A stretch of 64,000 bases of DNA from Bacteroidota bacterium (lineage in GTDB: Bacteria > Bacteroidota > Bacteroidia > Chitinophagales > Chitinophagaceae). The notes below the pieces were generated by a model. The model ran no database searches. It worked only from the letters and a program-made list of their open reading frames with translations, and was not told where the DNA came from. The position numbers were made by a program, and so were the translations under genes. Numbering within the stretch: position 1 is the stretch's first letter; the number at the start of each line of letters is the position of its first letter. The stretch is from contig VGMN01000002.1 in the NCBI GenBank assembly GCA_016866355.1, positions 62,001 to 126,000 of the forward strand, given 5' to 3'. Positions 30,734 to 40,390 of this stretch are shown here, piece after piece.

Positions 30734-30782
30734 ATTGCAAAGATAGGGTCCCTCTTTTTTGTATATTGCTAAAAATAACACC

Positions 30783-32168
30783 ATGTATTTTCGCTTGTTT
30801 GCACTTGTGTTTTCGCTCTCCTTGCTGTCTTGCAAGCTCATGCCTCGTCAGGAGGGTGTATCAGAAAAATCAATTAATATGAATGGTCCATTTGTGACTC
30901 CAGATTGGGTAAAACAAACAACAATTTATGAGGTGAATCTTCGCCAATACACGTCGGATGGCACCATTCTTGCATTCATGCAAGAGCTTCCGCGTTTAAA
31001 AGCATTGGGTGTGGAGACACTTTGGTTTATGCCATTGACTCCCATTGCCAAGGAAAATCGAAAGGGGAGTTTGGGCAGTTATTATGCCTGCTCAGATTAC
31101 ACAAGTATCAATCCTGAATTTGGAACGGAAGCTGACTTCAAGTTGCTAGTTACAAAAGCACATGAAATGGGTTTCAAAATTATAATTGACTGGGTGGCTA
31201 ATCATACAGGATGGGATCATCGTTGGACCAAGCAACATCCCGATTATTATTTGAAGGATTCCACTACGGGCACCTTCCAAATTGCCTCCGGAATGGATGA
31301 TATCATTGAGTTAGATTTTTCTAATCCCTCGCTTCGTACAGCAATGATTGAGGCCATGAAATATTGGGTAACCAACTTTGATATAGATGGGTTTCGTTGC
31401 GATTTAGCCTTTTGGGTAGAGTTGGATTTTTGGAAAGAAGCGCGTGCCGTACTTGATCAAGTAAAACCTTTATTTTGGTTTGGCGAGTACGATCAATTAG
31501 AGAAACCAGCATACGGTCAAGTCTTTGATGCGAGTTATACCTGGACCTGGATGCATCGGGCTAAAGATTTTTATCAACAAAAGAGGCCGATTGATTCTTT
31601 GTATGCCATATTGGAGGCGTATGATAAGGTTGGAGACTCTACGCTAAGTGCATGGTTTACTACTAACCATGATGAGAATAGCTGGAGTGGTACAGAGTAT
31701 GAGAAGTATGGAGATATGGCTCGTGCTTTGGCTGTATTTAGTATAACATGGTATGGTATACCCTTACTGTATTCAGGCCAAGAGATTGGAAATAGAAAAA
31801 GAATACTTTTTTTTGAAAAAGATTTATTCGAAAAAGGGCCTGATGCTGAATATTTGAATTTATTCTATTCCACGCTAACCCGGTTGAAAAAAAACCATCC
31901 AGCGCTAAGGGCCGGGGATCCTTCTGCTAAAACGTACCGATTGAAAACCTCAGCTCCAAACCAGGTATTTGCTTTCCTTCGAAAAAATGGCGATAGGGAA
32001 GTGGTGGTGGTATTAAATCTATCAGGTCAAAACGACTTACATTTTGACTTGATAGATTCCTTAGTTACTGGTGTTTATAAAAATGCATTCTCAGGAGCAA
32101 CAAATGACTTCAAACAAGGCACACCATTTGAAATGCAAGCTTGGGAATATCTAGTCTATGAAAAATAA
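30783..32168 (+). CDS. GH13 alpha-amylase family lipoprotein
   Basis: Lipobox LSLLSC; IYEVNLRQYTSDGT, IIDWVANHTGWDH, DGFRCDLAFWV, LFWFGEYDQ, WFTTNHDENSW (GH13 catalytic residues retained). Confidence 0.92.
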   Translation: MYFRLFALVFSLSLLSCKLMPRQEGVSEKSINMNGPFVTPDWVKQTTIYEVNLRQYTSDGTILAFMQELPRLKALGVETLWFMPLTPIAKENRKGSLGSYYACSDYTSINPEFGTEADFKLLVTKAHEMGFKIIIDWVANHTGWDHRWTKQHPDYYLKDSTTGTFQIASGMDDIIELDFSNPSLRTAMIEAMKYWVTNFDIDGFRCDLAFWVELDFWKEARAVLDQVKPLFWFGEYDQLEKPAYGQVFDASYTWTWMHRAKDFYQQKRPIDSLYAILEAYDKVGDSTLSAWFTTNHDENSWSGTEYEKYGDMARALAVFSITWYGIPLLYSGQEIGNRKRILFFEKDLFEKGPDAEYLNLFYSTLTRLKKNHPALRAGDPSAKTYRLKTSAPNQVFAFLRKNGDREVVVVLNLSGQNDLHFDLIDSLVTGVYKNAFSGATNDFKQGTPFEMQAWEYLVYEK

Positions 32169-33659
32169 CTATTCCTCTTCCTGCGCAAGCATCACTGGGT
32201 AGCGATAGAGCCCCTCGTAGCCATCATAAAATCCTTCCAGATTTAGGTTTTCACCACGAGTGGACGCGATGGCTCTACTCAACTCCTCGATGGTTGAAAC
32301 TGGAGCACCATTTACGCTTGTAATGATAAATTCTTCCTGCATTCTTGTTCTGCTAAGTGGACCTCCTTTAATAATGCGTTTCACACGGATGCCACCTTCT
32401 GCCTCATTACGCAGTGCAACTTTTTTATCAGCATTTTCCAGTTCGGCTCCTAGCAATTCTCCCAATGAATTGGCAGCAATATTTCCGTAATTACCTTGAT
32501 CTGCTTTTAATGTAGCAGCAGCTGTGTATTCTTTCCCTTCTCTCTTGTAGAGTATTGAAATTTTTTCCCCCGCGTTTAATGAAGCAATAGTTCCTTGTAA
32601 TTCACTCCAAGAGGCAATGGGTACGTCGTTTATTTTTTTAATAATATCTCCTTTTTTAAGTCCTGCTGCCGCCGCTGCGCCATCTGGGGCTACGGTGCCA
32701 ACATAGGCGCCATCAGTAGCATTTACATTTCGGCCATCAGACATAATACCCAAGTAGGGTCTTTTTACATCTCCAAACTTAATCAGGTCATTTACAATTT
32801 TTTTAGCCAGATTAATTGGAATTGCAAATGAATAACCGGCATACGTTCCTGTTGGCGCGTAAATAGCAGAGTTTATACCAATTAATTGTCCGTCTGTTGT
32901 GATCAATGCGCCACCGCTGTTTCCTTGATTTACAGCCGCATCTGTCTGAATGAAAGATTCAATTGGTGTTTGACTCTGACGTCCGTTTACACCAATAGAG
33001 CGGCCTTTTGCACTGACAATCCCAGCTGTTACAGTTGTTTCCAATGTTAATGGGTAGCCTATCGCTAAAACCCATTGTCCCAATTTTACAATATCAGAAT
33101 TTCCGTAAACCAGGTAGGGGAACCCGGTGCCATCAATTTTTAATACCGCTATATCACTGCTGGGATCTTTTCCAATCACCTTTGCTTTGTAAGTCTTTTT
33201 ATTGCTTAAGGTTACATTGATTTCCTCCGCTACACCAGTGCCTCCGTCAGTAATTACGTGGTTATTGGTTACAATGTAGCCATCATCACTAATTAATACC
33301 CCACTTCCTGAGGCACGTTGTTCTGGTTGTATTTGGGGGTAATTGAAAAACTGATCAAAAAAATCATCAAACATCCCGCCCCGATTGCGTGGTAGTTGAT
33401 TGGTAATTCTTTTAGCAGGGGTTTTAGTCTTGATGTGTACCACTGCCGGAACTGCAGCCTGTGCTGCTTTTGTGAAATCAGTTGTCTCCGCACCCGGAGC
33501 TGCGTTAAAGAATCCAGCATAATTAGCTGGGGTTTTTCCATCCGTAGATTGTGCAAAGGAGGCAACTCTTGGATTTGCAAATTGGCTGTACACCCAAACA
33601 CTGCCCACAGATGTAACTGCGCTGATTCCGATTACCAGAAGTACTTGTTTCCATTTCAT
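32169..33659 (-). CDS. Deg/HtrA-family trypsin-like serine protease with PDZ domains
   Basis: GSGVLISDDGYIVTNNHVI, SSDIAVLKI, QTDAAVNQGNSGGALI, PYLGI...KGDIIKKINDVPI. Confidence 0.94.
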   Translation of the reverse strand: MKWKQVLLVIGISAVTSVGSVWVYSQFANPRVASFAQSTDGKTPANYAGFFNAAPGAETTDFTKAAQAAVPAVVHIKTKTPAKRITNQLPRNRGGMFDDFFDQFFNYPQIQPEQRASGSGVLISDDGYIVTNNHVITDGGTGVAEEINVTLSNKKTYKAKVIGKDPSSDIAVLKIDGTGFPYLVYGNSDIVKLGQWVLAIGYPLTLETTVTAGIVSAKGRSIGVNGRQSQTPIESFIQTDAAVNQGNSGGALITTDGQLIGINSAIYAPTGTYAGYSFAIPINLAKKIVNDLIKFGDVKRPYLGIMSDGRNVNATDGAYVGTVAPDGAAAAAGLKKGDIIKKINDVPIASWSELQGTIASLNAGEKISILYKREGKEYTAAATLKADQGNYGNIAANSLGELLGAELENADKKVALRNEAEGGIRVKRIIKGGPLSRTRMQEEFIITSVNGAPVSTIEELSRAIASTRGENLNLEGFYDGYEGLYRYPVMLAQEEE

Positions 33660-33735
33660 AGGTAGAACACGATTTATGAGTTATTAAGTACAAATTTTAT
33701 GCCGGCTTTGCAAAATAACAAACTGTCAGTCCTGC

Positions 33736-34758
33736 TTATTGTGGAAAATGCCAGTTTAACATTTTTTTGTTCAAAAAATCCAGGGTGTTGACACCATCTG
33801 CATAATCAAAGAGGGTGGGGTGTTGACTTTCTCCAAAAGGTAAAAAATTAACACCCACTATCGCTTGAATATCCGGATGTGTTGAAAGATCTACTTCCAA
33901 TGATTCATAGTTCGAAACAAATTCATAATTGAGCTGGCTGACAGGGGCAAAGCAGTTTTTTTCTTCAAGTAATAAAATGGATCCGTTTGTCATATAAAAT
34001 TGCTTGTTCAGTATATACAAAGCCAAGTTATAATCATAATTGTTTTTGTATTTGTGAAAATCTGACAGCCAATTAAATTTCTTGAATGCCTCAAGCAGGG
34101 GGATAAAGTTGTAGCCAACTGGCAAGTAAAGTTTGGTGACATTTCTACAGCCCAAGCCAAAATACAAATGAACATCCGAAGCAAGTTTTTCCAGTTCTTC
34201 CATCGTTTCATTCCCATACAATACACCAACAGAGGTTTTATTCTTGCGTATGATATGAGGGTACTTGCTAAAATAGTAGTTGAAATAGCGGGCTGAATTA
34301 TTACTTCCTGTAGCCAGGTAGGCATTGCATCCGGCTAACCGTTCGGCCAATTGATGGGTAGTGGAAATTGAAGGGGTCCATTCGTTCATCTTTTTTAATA
34401 AGTGAGGGAACAAAACCTGATCCTTTGATGAGACTTTTATCTGGGAATTATTACCCGTTATAAAAACACATAGCCAATCATGGAATCCCACCAAAGGGAT
34501 ATTGCCAGCCATTACCAGTCCTACCGTGCGAGGGTCGGTTTGTTGGATGGGGATTTGTTCTGCCGTTGCCCAGGCTGTTAGCGCTTCCTCGGTTAGCCAA
34601 TTTTTAGCAATGGAGTCCACCGCATTACTTATGAATGATGGTATAAACCAACCGTTTTCACGTGAGGCTCTTTCCTGGGCGGCTAGCCAATCCGGTTCTT
34701 GACTTTGCATGTAATTGCCTAGCCGGGTTAGTAAAGAAATTCGGTCTTGTAATTTCAT
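33736..34758 (-). CDS. LuxC-like acyl-CoA reductase
   Basis: 340 aa; TVGLVMAGNIPLVGFHDWLCVFITGN, VSSKDQVLFPHLL, LATGSNNSARYFNYYFSKYPHIIRKNKTSVGVLYG, YFGLGCRNVTKLYLP (candidate catalytic Cys). Confidence 0.8.
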   Translation of the reverse strand: MKLQDRISLLTRLGNYMQSQEPDWLAAQERASRENGWFIPSFISNAVDSIAKNWLTEEALTAWATAEQIPIQQTDPRTVGLVMAGNIPLVGFHDWLCVFITGNNSQIKVSSKDQVLFPHLLKKMNEWTPSISTTHQLAERLAGCNAYLATGSNNSARYFNYYFSKYPHIIRKNKTSVGVLYGNETMEELEKLASDVHLYFGLGCRNVTKLYLPVGYNFIPLLEAFKKFNWLSDFHKYKNNYDYNLALYILNKQFYMTNGSILLLEEKNCFAPVSQLNYEFVSNYESLEVDLSTHPDIQAIVGVNFLPFGESQHPTLFDYADGVNTLDFLNKKMLNWHFPQ

Positions 34759-34813
34759 GCTGGTCCGTTAAATTTGTAGAGTACAAAATTACTCCACAAC
34801 TAATTACTATTTT

Positions 34814-35161
34814 ATGGCAATAAAGATTACTGAAGAATGTATCAATTGCGGTGCTTGTGAGCCCGAATGCCCAAACAATGCCATTTATGAAGGCGGAGTA
34901 GAGTGGGCTATTGCAGATGGCACTACGGTGAAAGGAAGTTTTACTTTAATGGATGGTACTTCCATTGAAGCTGGGCAGAAAAATGCTCCCATTGCCACGG
35001 ATGCTTATTATATATCTCCCAATAAGTGCACAGAGTGTCAGGGATTCCATGAGGAACCGCAATGTGCGGCAGTTTGTCCGGTGGACTGTTGTGTTCCTGA
35101 TGAACTCTATCGTGAAACAGTAGATGAGTTGCTCAACAAGAAGAACAAACTTCATATCTAA
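34814..35161 (+). CDS. 4Fe-4S dicluster ferredoxin
   Basis: 115 aa; [21 protein letters not shown] and [22 protein letters not shown]. Confidence 0.93.
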   Translation: MAIKITEECINCGACEPECPNNAIYEGGVEWAIADGTTVKGSFTLMDGTSIEAGQKNAPIATDAYYISPNKCTECQGFHEEPQCAAVCPVDCCVPDELYRETVDELLNKKNKLHI

Positions 35162-35169
35162 TCAGTAGC

Positions 35170-36174
35170 ATGTCGCTTATCCATATTGCGTTGGTAACGG
35201 GTGGCTATTCGGGAGAATCGGTCATTTCTTATAAGACTGCCCGAACCATTCAGCAGCAACTCGATCCCATTACCTATAAAACCTATTGGATTGATATTAC
35301 GCTGGAAGGTTGGTTTTATGTGGATGAAGTAGGGAGTAGATGGCCTATCAATAAAAATGATTTTACGGTATCACTTTCTGATCGGAAGATTGTTTTTGAT
35401 GTTGCCTTTATTGCGTTGCACGGAACTCCTGGTGAAGATGGAAAGTTGCAAGGCTATTTTGATATGATTGGGATTCCCTATGCAAGTTGTAGTGCATTGA
35501 CTTCCGCTATCACTTTCAATAAAAGAGTGGCAACAGCTTTTGCTGGTGCTGCCGGAATTCCAGTAGCAAAATCAGTATTGCTGATTCGTGGTGAAGAAAC
35601 TGATTGGGAAAAAGGTGTCGCATCACTTCAATTACCTGTTTTTGTTAAACCCAATAACGGTGGGTCTAGTATTGGTATGTCTAAAGTTGATCAGACAGGT
35701 GCTGCACTGCATGATGCAATTCAAAAAGCTTTCAAAGAAGATGCACAGGTTTTAGTGGAGGAAATGATCCAGGGGAGAGAATTTACGGTGGGGGTATTTA
35801 AAAGTAAGGGAACTGTCACTGTTTTGCCAATTACTGAGGTGAGTGTAAATGCTGATATGCCTTTTTTTGATTTTGAGGCAAAATACCAGGGAAAGTCTAC
35901 TGAAACCACACCAGCAAAAATTCCATCGACCTGGTCTGATCAATTGTCTTCAATGGCTAAACAAGTTTATCAAGCTTTTCAATGCAGCGGCGTTGTTCGT
36001 ATTGACTTTATTTATAATGAAAAAGAACAACGGCCCTATATGCTTGAGCTAAATTCAATTCCTGGTCAAAGCGACGCAAGTATTATTCCACAGCAAGTTA
36101 GATCTATGGGGTGGACCTTAGCTACTTTTTATGACCAATTGGTACAAGATTGTATAACAAATCAAAAGAAATAG
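35170..36174 (+). CDS. ddl: D-alanine--D-alanine ligase
   Basis: ALVTGGYSGESVISYKTA, ALHGTPGEDGKLQGYFDMIGIPY, FVKPNNGGSSIGMSKV, VVRIDFIYN...YMLELNSIPGQSDASIIPQQ. Confidence 0.95.
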   Translation: MSLIHIALVTGGYSGESVISYKTARTIQQQLDPITYKTYWIDITLEGWFYVDEVGSRWPINKNDFTVSLSDRKIVFDVAFIALHGTPGEDGKLQGYFDMIGIPYASCSALTSAITFNKRVATAFAGAAGIPVAKSVLLIRGEETDWEKGVASLQLPVFVKPNNGGSSIGMSKVDQTGAALHDAIQKAFKEDAQVLVEEMIQGREFTVGVFKSKGTVTVLPITEVSVNADMPFFDFEAKYQGKSTETTPAKIPSTWSDQLSSMAKQVYQAFQCSGVVRIDFIYNEKEQRPYMLELNSIPGQSDASIIPQQVRSMGWTLATFYDQLVQDCITNQKK

Positions 36175-36183
36175 CGCAAGGGT

Positions 36184-36975
36184 ATGTTTGATTTCATTAC
36201 TAAAAAGCCATTGTGGGCAAACCTTGTTGCAGGTGTAGTTGTGTCTATTCTTTTATTTGGGCTCTTTTTGCTTTCATTGGGATGGCTAACCGATCACGGA
36301 AAAGCTGCTACCGTCCCCTCGCTAACTGGAAAAAGTTTAGAGGAGGTAAAGAATTTACTAGACAGTACTGGTTTTGATTGGGAAGTACAGGACTCTGTGT
36401 ATGTTGACACCATACCGCCATTGCAAATTGTCAAACAATTTCCAGATGCTGATGAGGTGGTGAAAGCTAATAGAACCATTTTTTTAATAGTACGAAGTGT
36501 GGAGCCCCCCTTAGTGGAAATGCCAAATTTGATAGGGTATAGTTTTAGAAATGCAGAAGTTGTTTTACGAACAATGGATTTGCGAGTAGGGGATACCTTG
36601 TTCAGACCTGATTTTGCTAGAAACGCAGTATTGGAGCAACGTTGGAATGGTCAACAAATAATTCCTGGGACCAAAATTTTAAAAGGAAGTGGGATCACGC
36701 TTGTTTTGGGTGATGGAATAGGAGATCAGCCAATACCTGTACCGGGCTTGATTGGCATGAGTTTTTTGGAAGCAAAAGCATTGCTAGATAGTACGGGACT
36801 ATCTTTTGGAGCTATCGTTTTAGAATCAGGAGTACAGGATACGGCTACTGCTTGGATCTATAAGCAAAGTCCACAAACATTGAATGAGGATAAAATTGTT
36901 CAAACAATTCGTCCGGGCCAGTTGATAGATATATGGCTGCAATTGGCTCGTCCTCGAATGGACTCTATCCGTTAG
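36184..36975 (+). CDS. PASTA domain-containing membrane protein (no kinase domain)
   Basis: N-terminal TM then three PASTA modules (TVPSLTGKSLEEVKNLLDSTGF; EMPNLIGYSFRNAEVVLRTMDLRVG; PVPGLIGMSFLEAKALLDSTGLSFG). Confidence 0.9.
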   Translation: MFDFITKKPLWANLVAGVVVSILLFGLFLLSLGWLTDHGKAATVPSLTGKSLEEVKNLLDSTGFDWEVQDSVYVDTIPPLQIVKQFPDADEVVKANRTIFLIVRSVEPPLVEMPNLIGYSFRNAEVVLRTMDLRVGDTLFRPDFARNAVLEQRWNGQQIIPGTKILKGSGITLVLGDGIGDQPIPVPGLIGMSFLEAKALLDSTGLSFGAIVLESGVQDTATAWIYKQSPQTLNEDKIVQTIRPGQLIDIWLQLARPRMDSIR

Positions 36976-36978
36976 TTC

Positions 36979-39156
36979 CTATTGTCTTTTTATGTTTATA
37001 CTAAATAGAAAATTTCTTCCAGCCATTGGGAAAAAGTAGTTTTCTGTTTCAATAGCCCCTCCTACAAAATAGCTAAATGTATAGCCATTTGGTTCATATT
37101 TTGTATTGCTAATATTATTAACCTGCGCAACGAGTGTCACTTTTCCCAGGCCTTTTACGGCTAGTAAGTAATGAACACGAAGATCTTGCACAAAAAACGG
37201 ATCTAAGGACCGGTGTAAGTTAGCTGTGTTGTCCATGAATTGTCTGCTTACATATCTACTAAAAAGGGAAGCTTCTATTCTTTTTGCAGAGGCGATGGTT
37301 ATAAAATGATTTAGTACAGTTGCGGGTGAGAATGCAAGGGTAGAGCGGTCATACATTTTTTTTAGTTGCCCACCATTATCATAATCATCCATATACTCCT
37401 CCAGGTTTTTTACGGTATTCCTACTAAGCGACATATTGCCACCTGTGGTTAACCATTTGTTTATACTAAAAGCCGCCTCTAATTCAATACCCAATCTTTG
37501 GCTAATAGGCACATTGGTGCGTGTATAGGCGCCCACATCATTGATTTTACCAGTTAAGATTAACTGGTTCTTATATCGCATATCATAAAGTGTGATAGCC
37601 GTGGTAAATTTCTTCGTTTTTTTCTCTATACCAAGTTCCAGATCATTTAGTTTTTCTGGTAGTGGCTGTGTAGTGATACCTGCTTCAAAGTCATCTCGAT
37701 TTGGTTCTTTAGCACCGCTACTAAAGGAGGCATAAGCTCTCCAACCGTCTTTACGATACGTGATACCAAATTTTGGGTTAAAGAAAATATAGTTGTTGTC
37801 AACAAAGAGAGAAGGATTATTTCTAAAACCATTTATTCGGTAATGTATAGTTCTTACTTGCAAATCATAATATAGATAAAAATTTTCTTGCACTTTTGTT
37901 TGCTGCTTTACATAAAGTGCTCCCTCCAATTTGGTAGCCTTATTGTTATACCAAGTATGCTGATAATTGGTTCGGTTAATGGAGGACCAGATAACCTTTC
38001 CATAATGGTCTCCTTGGTACTGTGAGAGGGTGGTACCTATTGTCCACTCAGTATTATTTTTTTCTATCTGAAGAGTGCTATTATTTCCAAAGAAATAATT
38101 GTCTAACCAGAGCTGTCTAATAAAATCTGACCTTTCAATAGCTACTCCATTTAGCGTGGGTGGCGTCAAACCATATTTGGTGAATCGCTCATTTGCTTTA
38201 TACTGTTCGTAATATCCTTTTCCTCTGGTTAGAAAAAGTGCTGTACTGAAGTGGGTATTTTTTTTAATATTTTTTTCCCAGAAGAGCTGGTAGTGTGTTT
38301 GATGGTAATTATCTGTTTCATTTTCATACGGTAATCCTGGCGCTTCTGTTCCGGCATAATTAATGGTTCGATTACCTTGTAGCAAATCGCTTTCTCTGAT
38401 GCCATACCAGGCCTGATACGTTTTTTCCTTTCCTGAAAAAATATATAAACGCAAAATGGAATTGCTATCCTTGCTGTAGCCTGCTCCTACATAGAATGAA
38501 CGTAGATTGCTGCTGGCTCTGTCAATAAATCCATCACTTACTATAGATGAAAGGCGTCCCGAAAGGTAGAATCCTTTGTGTTGGCCGGTCCCAAATTGTA
38601 ATGTGTGTTTGCGGCTTCCAAATGAACCGATGCTGTTATTGAATGCTAGGTATTTTTCTTTTTCTGTTTCAACTGTGCTGATGTTAACGCTGGCTCCAAA
38701 GGCTCCGGTACCATTAGATGAAGTTCCTACGCCTCGTTGGATTTGAATACTGCTAGCTGAGGAACTGAAGTCAGGTAGATTAACAAAAAATGTGCCCTGA
38801 CTTTCTGCATCATTGAATGGAATTCCATTTAATGTTATATTAATTCGAGTAGCATCGGTGCCTCTTATGCGCATTCCGGTATATCCAATTCCATTTCCCG
38901 CGTCTGAATTTACAACCAGCGAGGGGGTATTGTTTAATATAAATGGTAGATCTGCTCCCTGATTTGCTAGTTGAATTTGTTTTTTTGATAAGTTGGTTCT
39001 AGTAAAAGGTGAATTTTCTCCGGCGCGTATGGCACGAATAGATACAGGGGATAGGGTGTAAAAGCTGTCACTTTGTATACTATCCTTTCGGACTAGTTCT
39101 TGTGCAAAAGAAACTTGATTAATAAGCGCCACCAGTACAATAAAAAGCTTCTTCAT
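36979..39156 (-). CDS. TonB-dependent receptor, candidate thiamin(-related) transporter
   Basis: 725 aa; signal peptide, plug domain (GIGYTGMRIRGTDATRINITLNGIPFNDAESQGTFFVNLPDFSSSASSIQIQRGVGTSSNGTGAFGASVNIST) and beta-barrel; preceded by a TPP riboswitch on the same strand. Confidence 0.92.
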   Translation of the reverse strand: MKKLFIVLVALINQVSFAQELVRKDSIQSDSFYTLSPVSIRAIRAGENSPFTRTNLSKKQIQLANQGADLPFILNNTPSLVVNSDAGNGIGYTGMRIRGTDATRINITLNGIPFNDAESQGTFFVNLPDFSSSASSIQIQRGVGTSSNGTGAFGASVNISTVETEKEKYLAFNNSIGSFGSRKHTLQFGTGQHKGFYLSGRLSSIVSDGFIDRASSNLRSFYVGAGYSKDSNSILRLYIFSGKEKTYQAWYGIRESDLLQGNRTINYAGTEAPGLPYENETDNYHQTHYQLFWEKNIKKNTHFSTALFLTRGKGYYEQYKANERFTKYGLTPPTLNGVAIERSDFIRQLWLDNYFFGNNSTLQIEKNNTEWTIGTTLSQYQGDHYGKVIWSSINRTNYQHTWYNNKATKLEGALYVKQQTKVQENFYLYYDLQVRTIHYRINGFRNNPSLFVDNNYIFFNPKFGITYRKDGWRAYASFSSGAKEPNRDDFEAGITTQPLPEKLNDLELGIEKKTKKFTTAITLYDMRYKNQLILTGKINDVGAYTRTNVPISQRLGIELEAAFSINKWLTTGGNMSLSRNTVKNLEEYMDDYDNGGQLKKMYDRSTLAFSPATVLNHFITIASAKRIEASLFSRYVSRQFMDNTANLHRSLDPFFVQDLRVHYLLAVKGLGKVTLVAQVNNISNTKYEPNGYTFSYFVGGAIETENYFFPMAGRNFLFSINIKRQ

Positions 39157-39210
39157 TGATTATGTTTTTAAAATGTAGAGGGTATGCAGCGCAGGAGAAT
39201 AGACTTGGTT

Positions 39211-39290
39211 TCTTCCCTTCGCAGGCATTACCCTGACCAGGTTCAACGGGTTTGATCTCAGAAACTGATTTTCCAATCAGAAACACCCCG
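39211..39290 (-). promoter_or_regulatory. TPP (THI element) riboswitch
   Basis: Minus strand reads CGGGGTGTTTCTGATTGG...CAGTTTCTGAGATCAAACCCGTTGAACCTGGTCAGGGTAATGCCTGCGAAGGGAAGA, containing the CTGAGA and ACCTG.TC.GG.TAAT.CC.GCG.AGGGA cores. Confidence 0.95.
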
Positions 39291-39365
39291 AAAACATGGA
39301 GCAACACTTTTAATAAGTGTGTTGTACTACACAAAATTATACAAAACAACTGATTAGATACTTTG

Positions 39366-39397
39366 TTTGGAGGGAGGGCTAAAAAAAACTATATTTG
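39366..39397 (+). promoter_or_regulatory. Bacteroidetes-type promoter for tRNA-fMet
   Basis: TTTG-N20-TATATTTG immediately upstream of the tRNA gene. Confidence 0.6.
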
Positions 39398-39407
39398 CAC
39401 TCCAGAT

Positions 39408-39482
<75 letters not shown>

Positions 39483-39484
39483 AG

Positions 39485-39507
39485 AGTCCGCCTCAGGCGG
39501 ACTTTTT
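39485..39507 (+). terminator. Rho-independent terminator after tRNA-fMet
   Basis: AGTCCGCC-TCA-GGCGGACT plus T-run. Confidence 0.88.
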
Positions 39508-39525
39508 AGTTGGAAAGCCATCCAG

Positions 39526-40389
39526 ATGCGTGTTGGATTTGTAAACATACTAGGATTCCCTAACGCGGGTAAAAGCACACTCCTCAATGCATTGATGGGG
39601 GAAAAGCTAGCTATTGTCTCTTCAAAGGTTCAGACTACCAGACATCGTATTAAGGGAATTTTGAGCACCGCTGATTATCAAATTGTGTTTTCTGATACAC
39701 CCGGTATTATTGAGCCGCAGTATAAACTGCACGAGCGTATGATGGCTGCTGTACGAAGTGCACTGGAGGATGGTGATTTGGCAATTTTATTAGTAGATCT
39801 TAAGCAGGACTGGCAACGTAGTGATCAGTTGTTTAGTTCGCTTGCATTAAAAGTTCCTGCTATTGTTGTTTTAAATAAGAAAGACTTAGTCAGTAAGGAA
39901 AAACTGCAAGAGGCCATTTTGTATTTTTCAAAGAAAGCGTATTGCAAAAAAGTAATTGCTATCGCTGCAAAAAGTCAACAGGTGTCCAACTTATTGGATG
40001 AGTTATTGCCTTTTTTACCTACCGGAAATCCATTTTATGATACCGAGCAAATCAGTGATTTGCAGACACGCTTTTTTGTAGGTGAAATTATTCGTGGTAA
40101 AATTTATGATACTATGGAGGAAGAAATTCCCTATCATACTGCAGTGATGGTGAGGGAATTTAAAGAAAAGCCCGGCTTGATTCGAATATTGGCTGATATT
40201 ATAGTCAATCGTGAAACTCAAAAAGGGATCTTGTTGGGTCAAAAAGGTGCCACAATAAAGAAAATTGGATCGGAGGCACGCAAGGACATTGAGGTATTTC
40301 TACAAGAGAAAGTTTATCTGGAACTATTTGTAAAAGTTAGACCCCGGTGGCGTGATAATGAATTATTTTTGAACGAATACGGATATTAA
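39526..40389 (+). CDS. era: GTPase Era
   Basis: GFPNAGKSTLLNALMGEKLAIVSSKVQTTRHRIKGI, SDTPGIIEPQYKLHERM, NKKD, KH domain ILLGQKGATIKKIGSEARKDIE. Confidence 0.96.
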   Translation: MRVGFVNILGFPNAGKSTLLNALMGEKLAIVSSKVQTTRHRIKGILSTADYQIVFSDTPGIIEPQYKLHERMMAAVRSALEDGDLAILLVDLKQDWQRSDQLFSSLALKVPAIVVLNKKDLVSKEKLQEAILYFSKKAYCKKVIAIAAKSQQVSNLLDELLPFLPTGNPFYDTEQISDLQTRFFVGEIIRGKIYDTMEEEIPYHTAVMVREFKEKPGLIRILADIIVNRETQKGILLGQKGATIKKIGSEARKDIEVFLQEKVYLELFVKVRPRWRDNELFLNEYGY

Positions 40390-40390
40390 T

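Noticed and set aside
39301-39345. Minus-strand promoter for the riboswitch (TAATTTTG at 39332-39339)
   Set aside because: A plausible -7 box but no well-spaced TTTG -33 element; too weak to call.
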